A stretch of DNA of 64,000 nucleotides from Corbicula japonica (taxonomy: Eukaryota > Mollusca > Bivalvia > Venerida > Cyrenidae): assembly GCA_038501625.1 (NCBI GenBank), contig JAZAYU010000054.1, forward strand, positions 186,001-250,000, given 5' to 3'. The notes under the pieces were generated by a model that worked only from the letters and a program-made list of their open reading frames with translations, made no database searches and had not been told where the DNA came from. Made by a program: the position numbers and the translations under genes. Shown in pieces: positions 1-12,700 of the stretch; position 1 is the first letter of the stretch, and each line of letters starts with the position of its first letter.

Positions 1-408
1 CACAGAAATAATGTACGCAGAAATATAAACACCCATGAATTCTACCAAAACCGCAGAATTTGGAGCCCACAGAAATAACCACTTATAAGGTATTTGTCCC
101 ACTGACCAATATAAAGAATGAATTCATCTGTATACATCTTCCCCTCAGTGGTCTTTGAAGACTATAATGAGTTGCAATCAATTTATTTTTAAAATTATTA
201 TAAAACAATATTGCATTTTTCAATAAATTTTATTATTTTTAACATTGACAAATCTTCCATCTTGAAATAGACAAGTTCTGATTAAATGGAACAAACATTT
301 CAGTAAATTGTCATTTAATGACTAATGGCACAAAAATTTCAGTAAAATATTATCAAATGACTAATTCAGCTTTTTATAACTAATGGCGCAAAAATTTCGG
401 TAAAACGT
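1..408. other. TTC38 3' flank, AT-rich with a short repeated motif
   Basis: No coding sequence is seen. Minus-strand AATAAA signals lie at 187-182 and 234-229, about 500 bp beyond the TTC38 stop, and could end its transcript. Between about 270 and 408 a unit of roughly 50-65 bp containing 'gactaatggc' and 'aaaatttc.gtaaaa' recurs two to three times, and a further partial copy covers the TTC38 stop codon at 700-720. Confidence 0.4.
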
Positions 409-695
409 TTGTTTGTTTGGGGTTTTAACGCCTGGTTTCAACACCTTTCTGGTTATATCCCGGCGGTCAGTCCACCTAACCGGTGTTCCTGGGTCTCTAA
501 CCAGTACTAACCAATTTCTCCGCAAGCGACTGACTGCTTCCTCACTTGAATCAGAGGTGAGGGACAAATGACTCTCAGACGCAATGTCCGAGTTCAATTG
601 TCACGGAGAAATTTTTCCCGCCTCGGCTGGGGATCGAACTCACGACCCCTGGATTGACAGTCCGATGCTCTATCCACTGAGCTAGCCGGGCGGGC
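409..695 (-). mobile_element. tRNA-derived SINE in the 3' UTR of TTC38
   Basis: Read on the minus strand, the element opens at 695 with a tRNA-like head (A-box-like GGCTAGCTCAGTGG, B-box-like GAGTTCGATCC), continues with a non-tRNA body and ends in a TTTG/CAAA-type tail near 409-420. It is flanked by a perfect 12-bp target-site duplication, tcggtaaaacgt, at 397-408 and 696-707. The head resembles tRNA-Asp (GTC in the loop position) but its arms are imperfect, so it is a SINE and not a tRNA gene. The insertion lies only a few bases past the TTC38 stop codon. Confidence 0.8.
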
Positions 696-710
696 TCGGT
701 AAAACGTCAT

Positions 711-3700
711 CTAATGACTAACAACAAGTCTTTGAAGAAGACGGTCAGCTAACGGCGATTCTTTCAAACTTTTTCGCTCCATCAATAAGTGACTGCAAAT
801 ATAAAAAACATGATGCATCATCTTTAACTGTCCACTTATTGAAATTCAACATCATTACAGTATGTAAATAGAAATAATATCAATATAACATAAAATTACA
901 AAGCAGTTTATTTCAATAAAAAAGCTATTTGTTTTACTACACAGATCATTAATTTTTAATATTTTAAATAAAATGAACCTTTTTTTGATGTTCTGCGATA
1001 TAAACAAATGAAAGTTGATCTATGTAGCAATGTATGGAGGTTTGACATGTTTGAAAGAAAATAAAACTAATTATTTGACTTCATGTGTGTCACATTTACC
1101 TAGCATACTTCTGGTTTTGTGGTAACTTTGCTCTCAAACCAGCATGTATAGTAAAGAGGTTAAGAACATCTCTCTGAAAAATACAACAAAGATAAATGCT
1201 AACAAGTATGCTTTTTAGACTTGAAACATAAACTATAAGTCTGCCTCACTAAGCCATGAAAATTTTTTTTATATTAATTTAATAATTTATCATTTACAAA
1301 AGAATTATTAATCAACACAGAACAAAATTTCAAGGGCCTTCTTTTACTTTTTTTTTAATAATTTGTTTTGTTTTGTAGATACCTGTGTTTTTGCCATGTG
1401 ATAGAAAAATTACATTGTTTATTTTGTTGAAATTACAGAAAACATTATAAATATCTTTAAAGAAATAAGAATAATCAAGGAAATATGAATAACCCTTCCC
1501 TCCATATATATGCAACAAGTGTAGATCCATATCAGCCAGCACATCTGTGCCATCTGATCAGGATCTGCACTGTTCGCTTTTTGGTCAGTAATCAATCAAA
1601 AAGCAAACAGTGCAGATCCTGATCAGATGGATGTGCCGGCTGATCTGGATTTACACTGTTCGCCCGTGCCATAAAGGCTTGTATATTGAGGAAAGGGATA
1701 TTAAGTAGCTAAGGGGATGCTGTTTTTTATTTACCTGAGCATGACTTCCACCAACTTTATACAACTGATATTTGAGTGGTTTCATGATTTCTACAGCCCT
1801 GTCAAAGTCCTGATCATCAAACGCTTCCATTGCTTCAAGAACAGGTAGAGTTACCTCACCATAAACTTTTGCTAGGTCACCATCATTATCTCTGTAACAT
1901 ATATGAGAATACAAATCACAGAAGTTTGATATAATATTAAAAGAATATAACTGGGTTAAACCATAGGAGTTTGACTTAATCTCTAAAGTTTATGACTGGG
2001 TTGAACCCAGGAGTCTGACATTATATCATGGGTATATCACTAATTACTTTAATCTGAAGTATTTGCCTTATTATCACAGGTATATGACTGGCTAAAAAAT
2101 AAGAATTATCTAATAATAATATAATTATAATAATAATAATATTCACGAAGATAATGTACTAAACCAGACTAATTACTTGATAGTTTCTTTGACACTGGAT
2201 ATCAGCTTGGCACAATCGGTTTTCTTCTTTGCACCGCAGCATGCTAACATAGTGTTCAAGTCGAAGTAGGACCAGAAGTTATCCTGTGTGTGATCCTTGG
2301 CTACAGTGTAACAGTCTTCCCAGCGGGAGCCCACATCATACCCTATATATACATGGTCAAAGTTATATTGCTTGTGGAAGTTAACCCTTTACTCCATTTA
2401 ATAATATGTGGGAACAGTGTAGCTGGCACATCCGTGCAGTCTGATCAGGATCTGATTTATTTCTATTTGCTTTATGGTAGGAAATAACCTCATTAAATAA
2501 AAAAGTAAACAGTGAAGATCCTGATCTGAAGGCATGGATGTGATGGCAACTGTGCCAGCTGATCCAGATCTACAATTGCTGCACATGTGATAAAATGTGT
2601 ATAAATGGAGGAAAGGGTAAAATACTTTAGTTTACCCAAACATTTATACGAGTACAATATGTAGTCTTAACCCTTTTCTATATACATGTACATGCAACTT
2701 TTATTGCATGGGTGAATAGTGTATATCCAGATCACAAAAAACAGATATACACTGTTCACTTTTAGATTCATATGTTCATTTCTGACAAAAAAGTGACCAG
2801 TGTTGATCTAGATTAGATTGCATGGATGTGCTGTCTGATCTGGATCTAAAGTTGTTGCATTGGAAAAACACTTGTATATATGGAGTAAAAGGTTAGTTAT
2901 GATTTAATCTACAATTTGATTATTATAATAATAATAATTATTATAAACCATCTTCCATCTAAGATCATGTTTGTAAATTTTAAAATGGATTAACTAGTTT
3001 GAATCAATTTACAATAACTAAATATACTTCTAGACAAAAGTCTTGTCCGTTAGGGTTTTCCATAAATATCTTTTATGCGTGTGAAGTTACCACTGAAATT
3101 TTGCCTACTTTGTATTGCCTGAATTTAAAAAGAGATTCTAAATTTTGATTGTCATCTGAATGCAAAGAATTGGATAAAAACAATTAAGATATTGTAGATT
3201 TTGTATACCGGACAGGACTTTTGCACATTAGCATGTAATTTCGTCACCTTAATGCAATAACAGTGTAGGTATGATAACCCTTGAATATGAAGGAGATATA
3301 CATTGTACTGTTATCCCTTTCCTGTAAAGATACATCTTTATTGCTAAGGCGAACAGTTTAGATCCAGATCAGCCGGCACATCAGTGCCATCTGATCAGGA
3401 TCTAAACTGTTCGCTTTATGATTCATTAGGTTATTTCTGACCAAAATGCGACCAGTGCAGATCCTGATCAGACGGCACGGATGTGCCGGCTGATCTGGAT
3501 CTACACTTGCCGCACATGCGTAAAAATGCGTAAATATCAAGGAAAGGGTTACTGCACTAAGGCAACAATTAAACCTGTCCTTGAAAGTGGAGGTAACTCA
3601 GTCTAGATGTCAACGCACCTTCAGCCTCTAATCTAAAGCATAATGATGCTGTGTCCGTCAAACTAAACATTGTTTTTTTACTCGTCATAAAGGGTATAAT

Positions 3701-6700
3701 CTAAAAAGAAATCAAAAACATTAAAGCTAAAGTTAAGGGCAGCAGATTGTGTAGCATATTGTAAAGAAATGGCAAGTTGGCATGAGAAGGGAATGCAGTT
3801 CATGACTGCTGTTAACCAAATACATTGTTGTTCATTACATGTAATATAGCAGTGTAAGATTTCAGAACCTTTTTTGATTTTTTCAAGCTTTTTTATGAGC
3901 TACAGAATACATCTACTTACATCTCATGATCTGGAATTATAAACAACCACAGCAACTGTGTGATAACATGAGGGAAATAGATGAATTGTTATAGAAAAGT
4001 AAAACACTTTAAAACATACAGAAATACTTACATGTTTGTCCAGAATGCCTCTAGCTGATTCCAAGTCTCCTTTCTCAAAGTAAAACAGTGCCCAGTGCCA
4101 ATAGTTGTGACATAATAAATTGTTGTCCTGAAAATATCACATAAAAGCTTTTTAACACTTTCCTGTATAGATACACCTTTATTGCTAGGACGAACAGGAT
4201 CTAAACTGTTCGATTTTTCATTCATTAGGTTATTTCTGACCAAAATGCGACCAGTGCAGATCCTGATCAGATGGCACAGATGTGCCAGCTGATCTGGATC
4301 TACACTGGTCGCACATGCGTAAAAATGCATATATATCCTTTCCACGACCATAACGTATTTAAACGTGACAAAATTTTGACTTCCCGAAACCCGACCCTGT
4401 TTTACGGGAAGACGCCCGAAACGTATTTAAACGTATAAAAAAAATCGCTTTTCAAAACCCGACCCTGTTTTGTCGTCGGAAACCCGTCGATTTATTTTTC
4501 ATTTTTAAAAAAGTCCTTACTTTGGTGGCTTTTTAAAAGAACACTGAATCATCGATCAGTATTTTAAATCTTTAGTAAGAAATTGAATACATTTGACTTA
4601 GATAATCTGATAAGACAATTAGTAATTTTAAAAAGTTCAATTTTAAGAAAAAAAATCTAATTACATGTGTTGCTTTTTCTTCATCTTTCATTGTCAAAAT
4701 AAAAAAGTGGCTCCAAAACAGTTATTCATTATTTTAAAAAAATCCTATATATACCTAGTAATAACTTAAATTAAGTTAAAAATGACATTTTTTGCAATGG
4801 CATAAAAATTAATTACTGTTAATTAGATTAATTAATTTACAGAATTTTACGTTACAGTCTTCCTGCGATAAACCGAATTTTTCACCCATTGCGTAAGAGA
4901 GCGTTGAAATTCGGGATTTTAATGCACTATTCTTGATATGCATTTTCCACCTTTTTTACAGAAGAAAGACCGTAACGTGTTTTACAGTTATTTATCGGGT
5001 TTCTTACCATGTTGAAAATTCCGAATTTCATTAAAAGGTAGAATACCGTTAACAGACAAAAGCGTATATGCTTTATTTAAACATACATTTATCAACGGGC
5101 ATTAAAAAAAATTTACGCAGATTTCCGTTATGGGTTTAAAAATCGTGAAAAAAGCACACGTTTAAATACGTTTCGGTCGTCCTCCAGTAAAAAAGGGTCG
5201 GGTTTTGGGAAGTCAAAATTCTGTCACGTTTAAATACGTTACGGACGTCCGTCCGGAAAACAGGGTCGGGCCCGGAAAGGATATCAAGGAAAGTGTTGGC
5301 ATATGAGTTTGATTCCAAGTGTGGGCTTTCAATCATTGTCAAAAGCTTTTGAAAATCAGGGATTCTCTATGCTCTATGTACAATTTTAAAAGGTAAATTA
5401 ATACTTGTACAACTATGATGCTTGATTAATAAAATATATCAGAATGCTGGTAACTTATAATAACATACATTTTCTCCCAAAATAAAGAACAGGTACTTGC
5501 AATAAACTCAAAATAAAAAACAGGTACTTGCAATAAACTCAAAATAAAGAACAGGTACTTGCAATAAACTAACACATAAAATTATTATTATAAAGTTTTT
5601 CTTACATTCCAGTTATTTTCAGTTTCAGTCATGAACTGTATTCCCTCCTCATGCTGACCTGTCATTTCTTTACAATGTGCCACACAATGAACTGCCCAGG
5701 CATCAAACCGGTTTATGTCCAGTGCCTTTAGTTCAAATATCAAACCTGTTTATATCCAGTGCCTTCAATTCAAGTCAATTTTTGTCTACTATTTATCCTT
5801 TTACTCGGTGGATATGGCTTTTATCCCATGTGCCACCAGGGCTGAAGGTTATAAAGCTGAGAATGGAAACCAGTCTCAAATCTCAAGGATCTGATTGGCT
5901 GAAATGGCGATCAGTCACCATTTCAGCCAATCAGATGCTTGAGACTGGTTTCCAATCTCAGCTTTATAACCTTGGGCACAGTATAGCTCCTGATCAGCCT
6001 TCATCTTTTATTTAAACTTTAAACATGGGTTTAACTCTCTACTGCAAAAACATTGACAAGCAGCGCAGATCCAGATCAGCGTGCCATCCATGCAGTCTGA
6101 TCATTATTTACACTTTGATTCTTGCTCAGAATAGCCAAACAAATCTAAATGAGAAAACAGTACATGTATATAGATCCAGGTCACATCGCAAAGTTTGAAG
6201 GTTGATCTACAATTAATGCCTATTATTTAAGCCATATCATATGGTTTAAGGGTTAAACATTTTTTCACAAGTGTATGCATAGGACTGAAGGTTATGAATA
6301 GTATGGAATAACTACTATTTTGTGAATCAAACAAATATTTAAGAGCCCCTTCAGTATACATGTACTTAAAATCAAAACACTGTTAAGTCATGGCAAAATA
6401 AAAACCTTATATTTAACATTTTAAGTAACAAACAAAGCTACAAGTTTCAGAATATTTCAAAATAAATTATTATAAGCAAAGCTCAATGTTAATTCAAGAT
6501 TAAGAAGAGCTAGCTGATACTAGCACTGGGTGGGCTAGTGGGCTATGCAGAGGGAGTAGATAACAGCCTGCTTGTGCTAATGGGCTAAGTAGAGCAAGTA
6601 GATACCAGCCCTGTGTGGGCTAGTGGGCTATGCAAAGCTAGCAGATACTAGCCTTGATGAGCTAGAGGGCTATTCTGACCTAGTAGATTTATAGCCTTGA

Positions 6701-9700
6701 TGGGCTAGTGGGCTATGCTGAGCTCTAGCCTTAATATGCTAGTGGGCTATGCAGAGCTAATAGATACAAGCCTTGATAGGCTTGTGAGCTAAGCAGAGCT
6801 AGTAGATACTAGCCTTGATGGGCTAGTGGGCTAAGCAGAGCTTGTAGATACTAGCCTTGATGGGCTAGTGGGCTAAGCAGAGCTAGTAGATACTTGGCTT
6901 GATGGGCTAGTGGGCTATGCTGAGCTTGGATACTAGCATGAATGGATTTGTGGGATATGCATACCTTGAAGATACTAGCCTTGATGGGCTAGTGGGCTTT
7001 GCAGACCTAGAAGATACTAGCCTTGATGGCTAGTGGGCTATGCTGAGCTAGTAGATACTAGCCTGAATGGGCTTGTGGGCTATGCAGACTTAGCAGATAC
7101 TAGCCTTGATGGGCTAGTGGGCTATGCAGACCTAGAAGATACTAGCCTTGACGGGCTAGTGGGCTATGCAGAGCTAGTAGATACTAGCCTTGATGGCTAG
7201 TGGGCTATGCTGAGCTAGTAGACACTAGCCTGAATGGGCTTGTGGGCTATGCAGACCCAGAAGATAATAGGTTGAGCAGAGCTAGTAGACACTATCCCTA
7301 TCCTAGTAAAGTATTCAGCAGAGATCTAACCTTTCTCGCGGTCTTCTCGGCATCAGAATACATATTCATTTCTTCTAATCCAAAGGAATACATTGCCAGC
7401 AGATCACTGAAAACAAAACAACAACTAGAAATGAGGTGTTCTGCAGAACACATGTGTCACCTGCTCGCAAAATGTTGAAATGTGGGCCTATGTTTAGTCA
7501 TACATGATAAAAATATTTAATTCAAGTTGATTGCAATACAACACTGGAGTTTTATTCTTGTTGTCACCAATGGCTGTGTGCATCAGATGATATATTCCAT
7601 GTATTAAGTTAATTGGACAAGTACTTTCATTGTTACAGGCAACATTAAGTTTCATGTTAAAATTGAAATTGAAAGGGGCAAAACTATTAAAACAAGAGCT
7701 GTCAGAGGAGACAGCATGCTCGACTATTCGAATCATTTGAAACAAATGCAATTTGAAGATTAAAACAATAACAACTATGGCCATATTCATGTGCAATCAG
7801 GAAAAATATTAACAAGTGAATGGTAAGGGAGAAATTCATTTCCAATAACAGAAATAATTCCTCAATGTACCATAAATATTAAACTGAATAGGGGAATAAC
7901 TATGAAATATTTCTGAATTTGTTAGAAAACTTGTTAGTAATTTTTTATTAGAGACATTTACTTTTAGTCAAATATCAATCACTTCAGTAATGTTATAGAA
8001 AAATAACTGAAATGAAAATATAATGGAAGTTTGAAGTTGATACCTTAAGTGTTTGCAAAGTTATCAATGAAGTGCACTTAAGTGAAAATATAAGTGAAAC
8101 TAGAAATGTGTATATGGGACACGGATGCCCGCGCTATGCATTGTTTTCAGACACTCAAGTGCAATGATGGGAATAATAGCATTTCAAAGACAGTGATGTT
8201 CAAGTAATTATAAGAATATGCATAAACTTGAAAATCAAGTAAATTATTTGTATTTGTGGCACTGTTGTCTTCTCATTACCGAAATGTCTGTGAAGAAGTT
8301 GGTGGTAATGCAATGCAATGTCATAGTGAACATTTATGCCAAGTTATTTTGAAATCCCTTCATAAAGAAGTTATAACCCGAACAAGTAAATTCAAGTTTT
8401 AGTAACTGTGACCTTGACCTTGGACTTACAGGCATGGGTAATGTATGCAACACACCGCCTTGTCATGGTGAACATTTGTGCCAAGTTATTTTGAAAACCC
8501 TCCTTTGAAAACAAACTTATAGCCCGGACAAGAAAATTCTATTTTTAGTAACAGTGACCTTGACCTTGGACCTACAGGCATGGACATGGTACACAACTCA
8601 CCATCTTGTCATGGTGAACATTTCTGCCAAGTTATTTTGAAATTACTCTATTCCTAACGTAGTTACAACCCTGACAAGAAAATTCTATTTTAGTAACAGT
8701 GACCTTGACCTTGGACCTACAGGCATGGGCATGGTACGGGACACACCACCTTGTCATGATGAACATTTGTGTCAAGTTATTTTGAATCACTCTATTCCTT
8801 ACGAAGTTAAAGCCCGGACAAGAGAATTCTATTTTTAGTAACAGTGACTTTGACCTACAGGCATGGGCATGGTACACGATACACCGCCCTGTCATGGTAA
8901 ACATTTGTGTCAAGTTATTTTGAAATCCCTCCATTTATAATTATGTTACAGCCCGGACAAGAAAATTCTATTTTTAGTAACAGTGACCTTGACCTACAGG
9001 CATGGGCATGGTACGCGATACACCGCTCTGTCATGGTGAACATTTGTGTCAAGTTATTTTGAAATCCCTCCATTTGTAATGAAGTAACAGCGCAGACAAG
9101 AAAATTCTATTTTAAGTAACAGTGACCTTGACCTTGGTCCTTCAGGCTTGGGTATTGTGTGGACACACTGCCTTGTCATAGTGAACATTTGTGCAAAGTT
9201 ATTTTGAAATCCCTCCATTCATAACAAAGTAACAGCTCGGACAACAGAATTCTATTTTTAGTAACAGTGACCTTGACCTTTGACCTACAGGCATGGGCAT
9301 GGTATGCGATACACCGCCCTGTCATAGTGAACATTTGTGCAAAGTTATTTTGAAATCCCTCCATTCATAACAAAGTAACAGCTCGGACAAGAAAATTCTA
9401 TTTTTTAGTAACAGTGACCTTGACCTTGGATTTACAGGCATGGGTATTGTGCGGACACACCGCCTTGTCATGGTGAACATTTGTGCCAAGTTATTTTGAA
9501 ATCCCTCCATTCATAACAAAGTAACAGCCCAGATAAGAAAATTCTATATTTAGTAACAGTGACCTTGACCTTCGACCTACAGGCTTGGGCACGTACGTGA
9601 CACACCGTCTTGATATGGTGAACAATTATACCAAGTTATTTAAAAATCCAATAAGAAATAACAAAGTTACAGAGCGGACATGATTTTGCAAGAAAATTCT

Positions 9701-12700
9701 AGTTTTAGTAACAATGACCTTGACCTTAGACCTAAATGCATGAGTATTGTACGTGACACACTGCCTTGTCATGGTGAACATTTGTGCCAAGTTATTTTGA
9801 AATCCCTCCATTCATAACGAAGTTAAAGGCCAAGTGTATATTTTGCTTTACACAAAATGTAAGTGAAAAAGGGGCATAATTTGAAAAATATTGGAAGCAG
9901 GATTATGGGTCTCGTTGGTTATGATGTAGATTTTGATGGTGAAAATATACTTCAAGTTTCAAGGCAATATCTCAAGTAGTTTTAAAGTTATGGGCAAAAT
10001 GCATATTTTGCTTAACACAAAATATAAGAAAAAAGGGGCATAACTTGAAATATATTGACAGCAGAGTTATGGGTTTTGTTGGTAATGATGTAGAATTTGA
10101 TGGTGAATATATATTCCAAGTTTCAAGTTGATATCTCAAGTAGTTTATAAGTTATGGACCAAAGTGCATATTTTCCTTATCGCAAAATTTAAGTGAAAAA
10201 GGGGCATAACTTGAAAAATATTTGACGCCGACACCGACGCCGACACCGGGGCGAGTAGGATAGCTCCCCTATTCTTCGAATAGTCGAGCTAATAGGCGAA
10301 CAGGAGTTATCACTCTTGTTGTAACTGATGACTTTGTTCACGAAGATGATATATTTCGAGTATTAAGTGTATAGGTCAAAGTTATAGTCAACATTAAGTT
10401 TCATGTTAAAGTTGTGTTTGAAAGGGGCATTACTCAAAAATATTGAAACGGGAGTTATCATTTTTGTTGTCACCTGTGGACTTGTTCATTAAGATGATAT
10501 ATTTTGGGTATAAAACGATTAGGACAAGTACTTTTAAAGTTATATGCAACATTGTTTCATGTTAAAGTTGCATTTGGAATGCATAACTCAAAAACAAAGT
10601 TAAACTGGAGTTATCATTGTTGTTGTAACCAATGTTGTTGTTCATGAAGATGATATATTCCAAGTTTTAATGAATCAGACTAGTACTTTTTAGAGTTATA
10701 GCCGACATTACGTTTCATGTTAAAGATGCACTTGAAAGGGGCATAACTAAAAAATAGTTAAACAGAAGTTATCAATCTTATTGTCACGGATGGCTTTGTT
10801 TATGCTGATGATATATTCAATAGGACAAGTACTTTTAAATTAATAGGCAACATTAAGTTTCATGTGATAAAAACATATCTGTAAAGTTAAGGTAATATTT
10901 TATTTGACAGTTCCTGAGAATATATTTATACTAAGAAATAAGTAAAAGCAATATCAGAAAATGTTCAACTTACCCATAGCAAGACATGTCGGGTTTCCAG
11001 TAAGGCAGTACCCGACCACAGCTGTCCCTAAGGCCACGTGATAGGCCAGAAATGATGTACATGTCGTGCAAGAACTTCACAGATAAAAGGTCAGTAGGAT
11101 ATTCCACTAAGATGTCTTCCCAGGTGCAACATGCTTTAGATATTTTTCTAAAAATGACAAAAGATTCTTTATTTAAGTGTTACACTCTATATAGTCTAAC
11201 CCGTCTTCAAAGATCACCTGAGAAAAACTCAAAAAAGATCTCTGAAGGCAGGTGATCTTTGTTCAAAGGTGAATTTGTTCTTAGTCAATGGGATAAAAAA
11301 ATATATTGTCTTAAACTATAGATGGGTTTGTTTTAATAGGGTGGTCTTTAGCACAGGTTTACACTAGCCCGGTTAGCTCAGTAGGTAGAGCGTCCGCTTC
11401 CGGACTGAGAGGTCGTGGGTTCGATCCCCGGCCGGGTCATACCAAAGACTTTAAAAATGGTAGTAATGGCTTCCCTCCTTGGCGCTCAGGGTGTAAGGGT
11501 TAGCATTACGACCGATTCGGCGGGTGTCGGTATAGGAGGACCCGCAAGGAGATCCAAAGTCGGAGGTGCTGAGCCTGCAATATGGCGGTCTCCTATCCAA
11601 AAGCGCAGCACCACGCTTACACGCCGAAAAGGTGAACGCCAAAAAAACAAACAAAAAAAAAACAAAAAAACACAGGTTTAGAATCTGAAAACTGATTAAT
11701 GCTCCTTAAAGCTGAGTCACACACTAAATCAATCAAAGGAAGTACTAAGGGGTCTTTGCATAAACACTGTGCTATTTTTACATGTACTGTATTACAAATA
11801 ACTAGGTTCATTCATAAAAAAATTGCTCACAAAGCAAGCAGCTAACAAAAATATAACTTAATCCTTTACTCCACAGGATAGCTGTTATCCCATGTGCAAA
11901 CAGTGTAGATCCAAATAAGTCAACACATCAATGTTTTACATGAACATCAGTACCATCTGATCAGGATCTAAACTGTGCTTTGAGAATTTGTAGGGTTATT
12001 TCTGAACAAGAGGTGAATATTGTAGATCCAGATCAGATGAAACAGATGTGGCAGCTGATCTGAACCTAACCTGGTCACTTTTATGAAAAAAAAGGCATTT
12101 AAAAGAGTAAACAGTTAAAACAAACATACCCTTCACAGTAGTACTGTACAGCCTGGGCATGCTTGCGTTCCCATGGTTTTATGTGTGGTTGTTTGGCCAG
12201 CTCTGCCAGCTTGTATACGTCTTGTGCATGCACATAATCATTGCGCACAAACTGTCCCGCCATCCCTACCTTCATTACATGACCCATTACTGAAATAGAT
12301 TTTTCAAAATAAACAAACAGATTTATTGATAGTTAAAACTATGTTTATATTGTTGTTTTTTTTACATTTTAGAATACTAGTACATGAAATCTGCAGTTAC
12401 CAATGGGATATGCAGACTCCTAATACTCAATGTACATGTCCACATCACAAAGTGGATAACAGCCATATCCCATGGAGTTAAGGGTTAAATAATTATCATC
12501 ATTTATCATTTTCATTAACACCTGTACACCTGGGAGCTAAACAAATATTCAGTACATTCTACACATTGCCTATATCACTACAATAGTTTTACAACAAGAA
12601 CTACAAGACAGTGTAAACTGAAACTGAACAAAACAGCACCAATTATACTGACTGAAATTCGGATCTGCAACAAACATTTTTCCCATACATTCCTCAGTGC

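Larger units (their letters stand above)
7520..10870. repeat. Older ~145-bp repeat array split by a mobile element
   Basis: Units with 'gatgatatattccaagtatt', 'aggacaagtacttt' and 'aacattaagtttcatgttaa' lie at 7520-7690 (one unit) and 10295-10870 (about four units). The element at 7691-10293 interrupts them. 'aaaggggcataact' is shared by the array and the inside of the element. Confidence 0.7.

Noticed and set aside
620..695. tRNA-Asp gene candidate (minus strand)
   Set aside because: The anticodon arm does not pair properly and the sequence continues into a SINE body with target-site duplication.
3358..3540. Minus-strand reading frame with VDPDQPAHPC...LIRICTGR
   Set aside because: It is the translation of a Q foldback element; the same peptide recurs at several Q copies.
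8632..9811. Series of minus-strand frames starting MEGFQNN
   Set aside because: They coincide with the units of the ~145-bp tandem repeat and have no coding context.
11366..11438. tRNA-Arg-like gene candidate (plus strand)
   Set aside because: It is the head of a complete SINE with A-rich tail and 10-bp target duplication.
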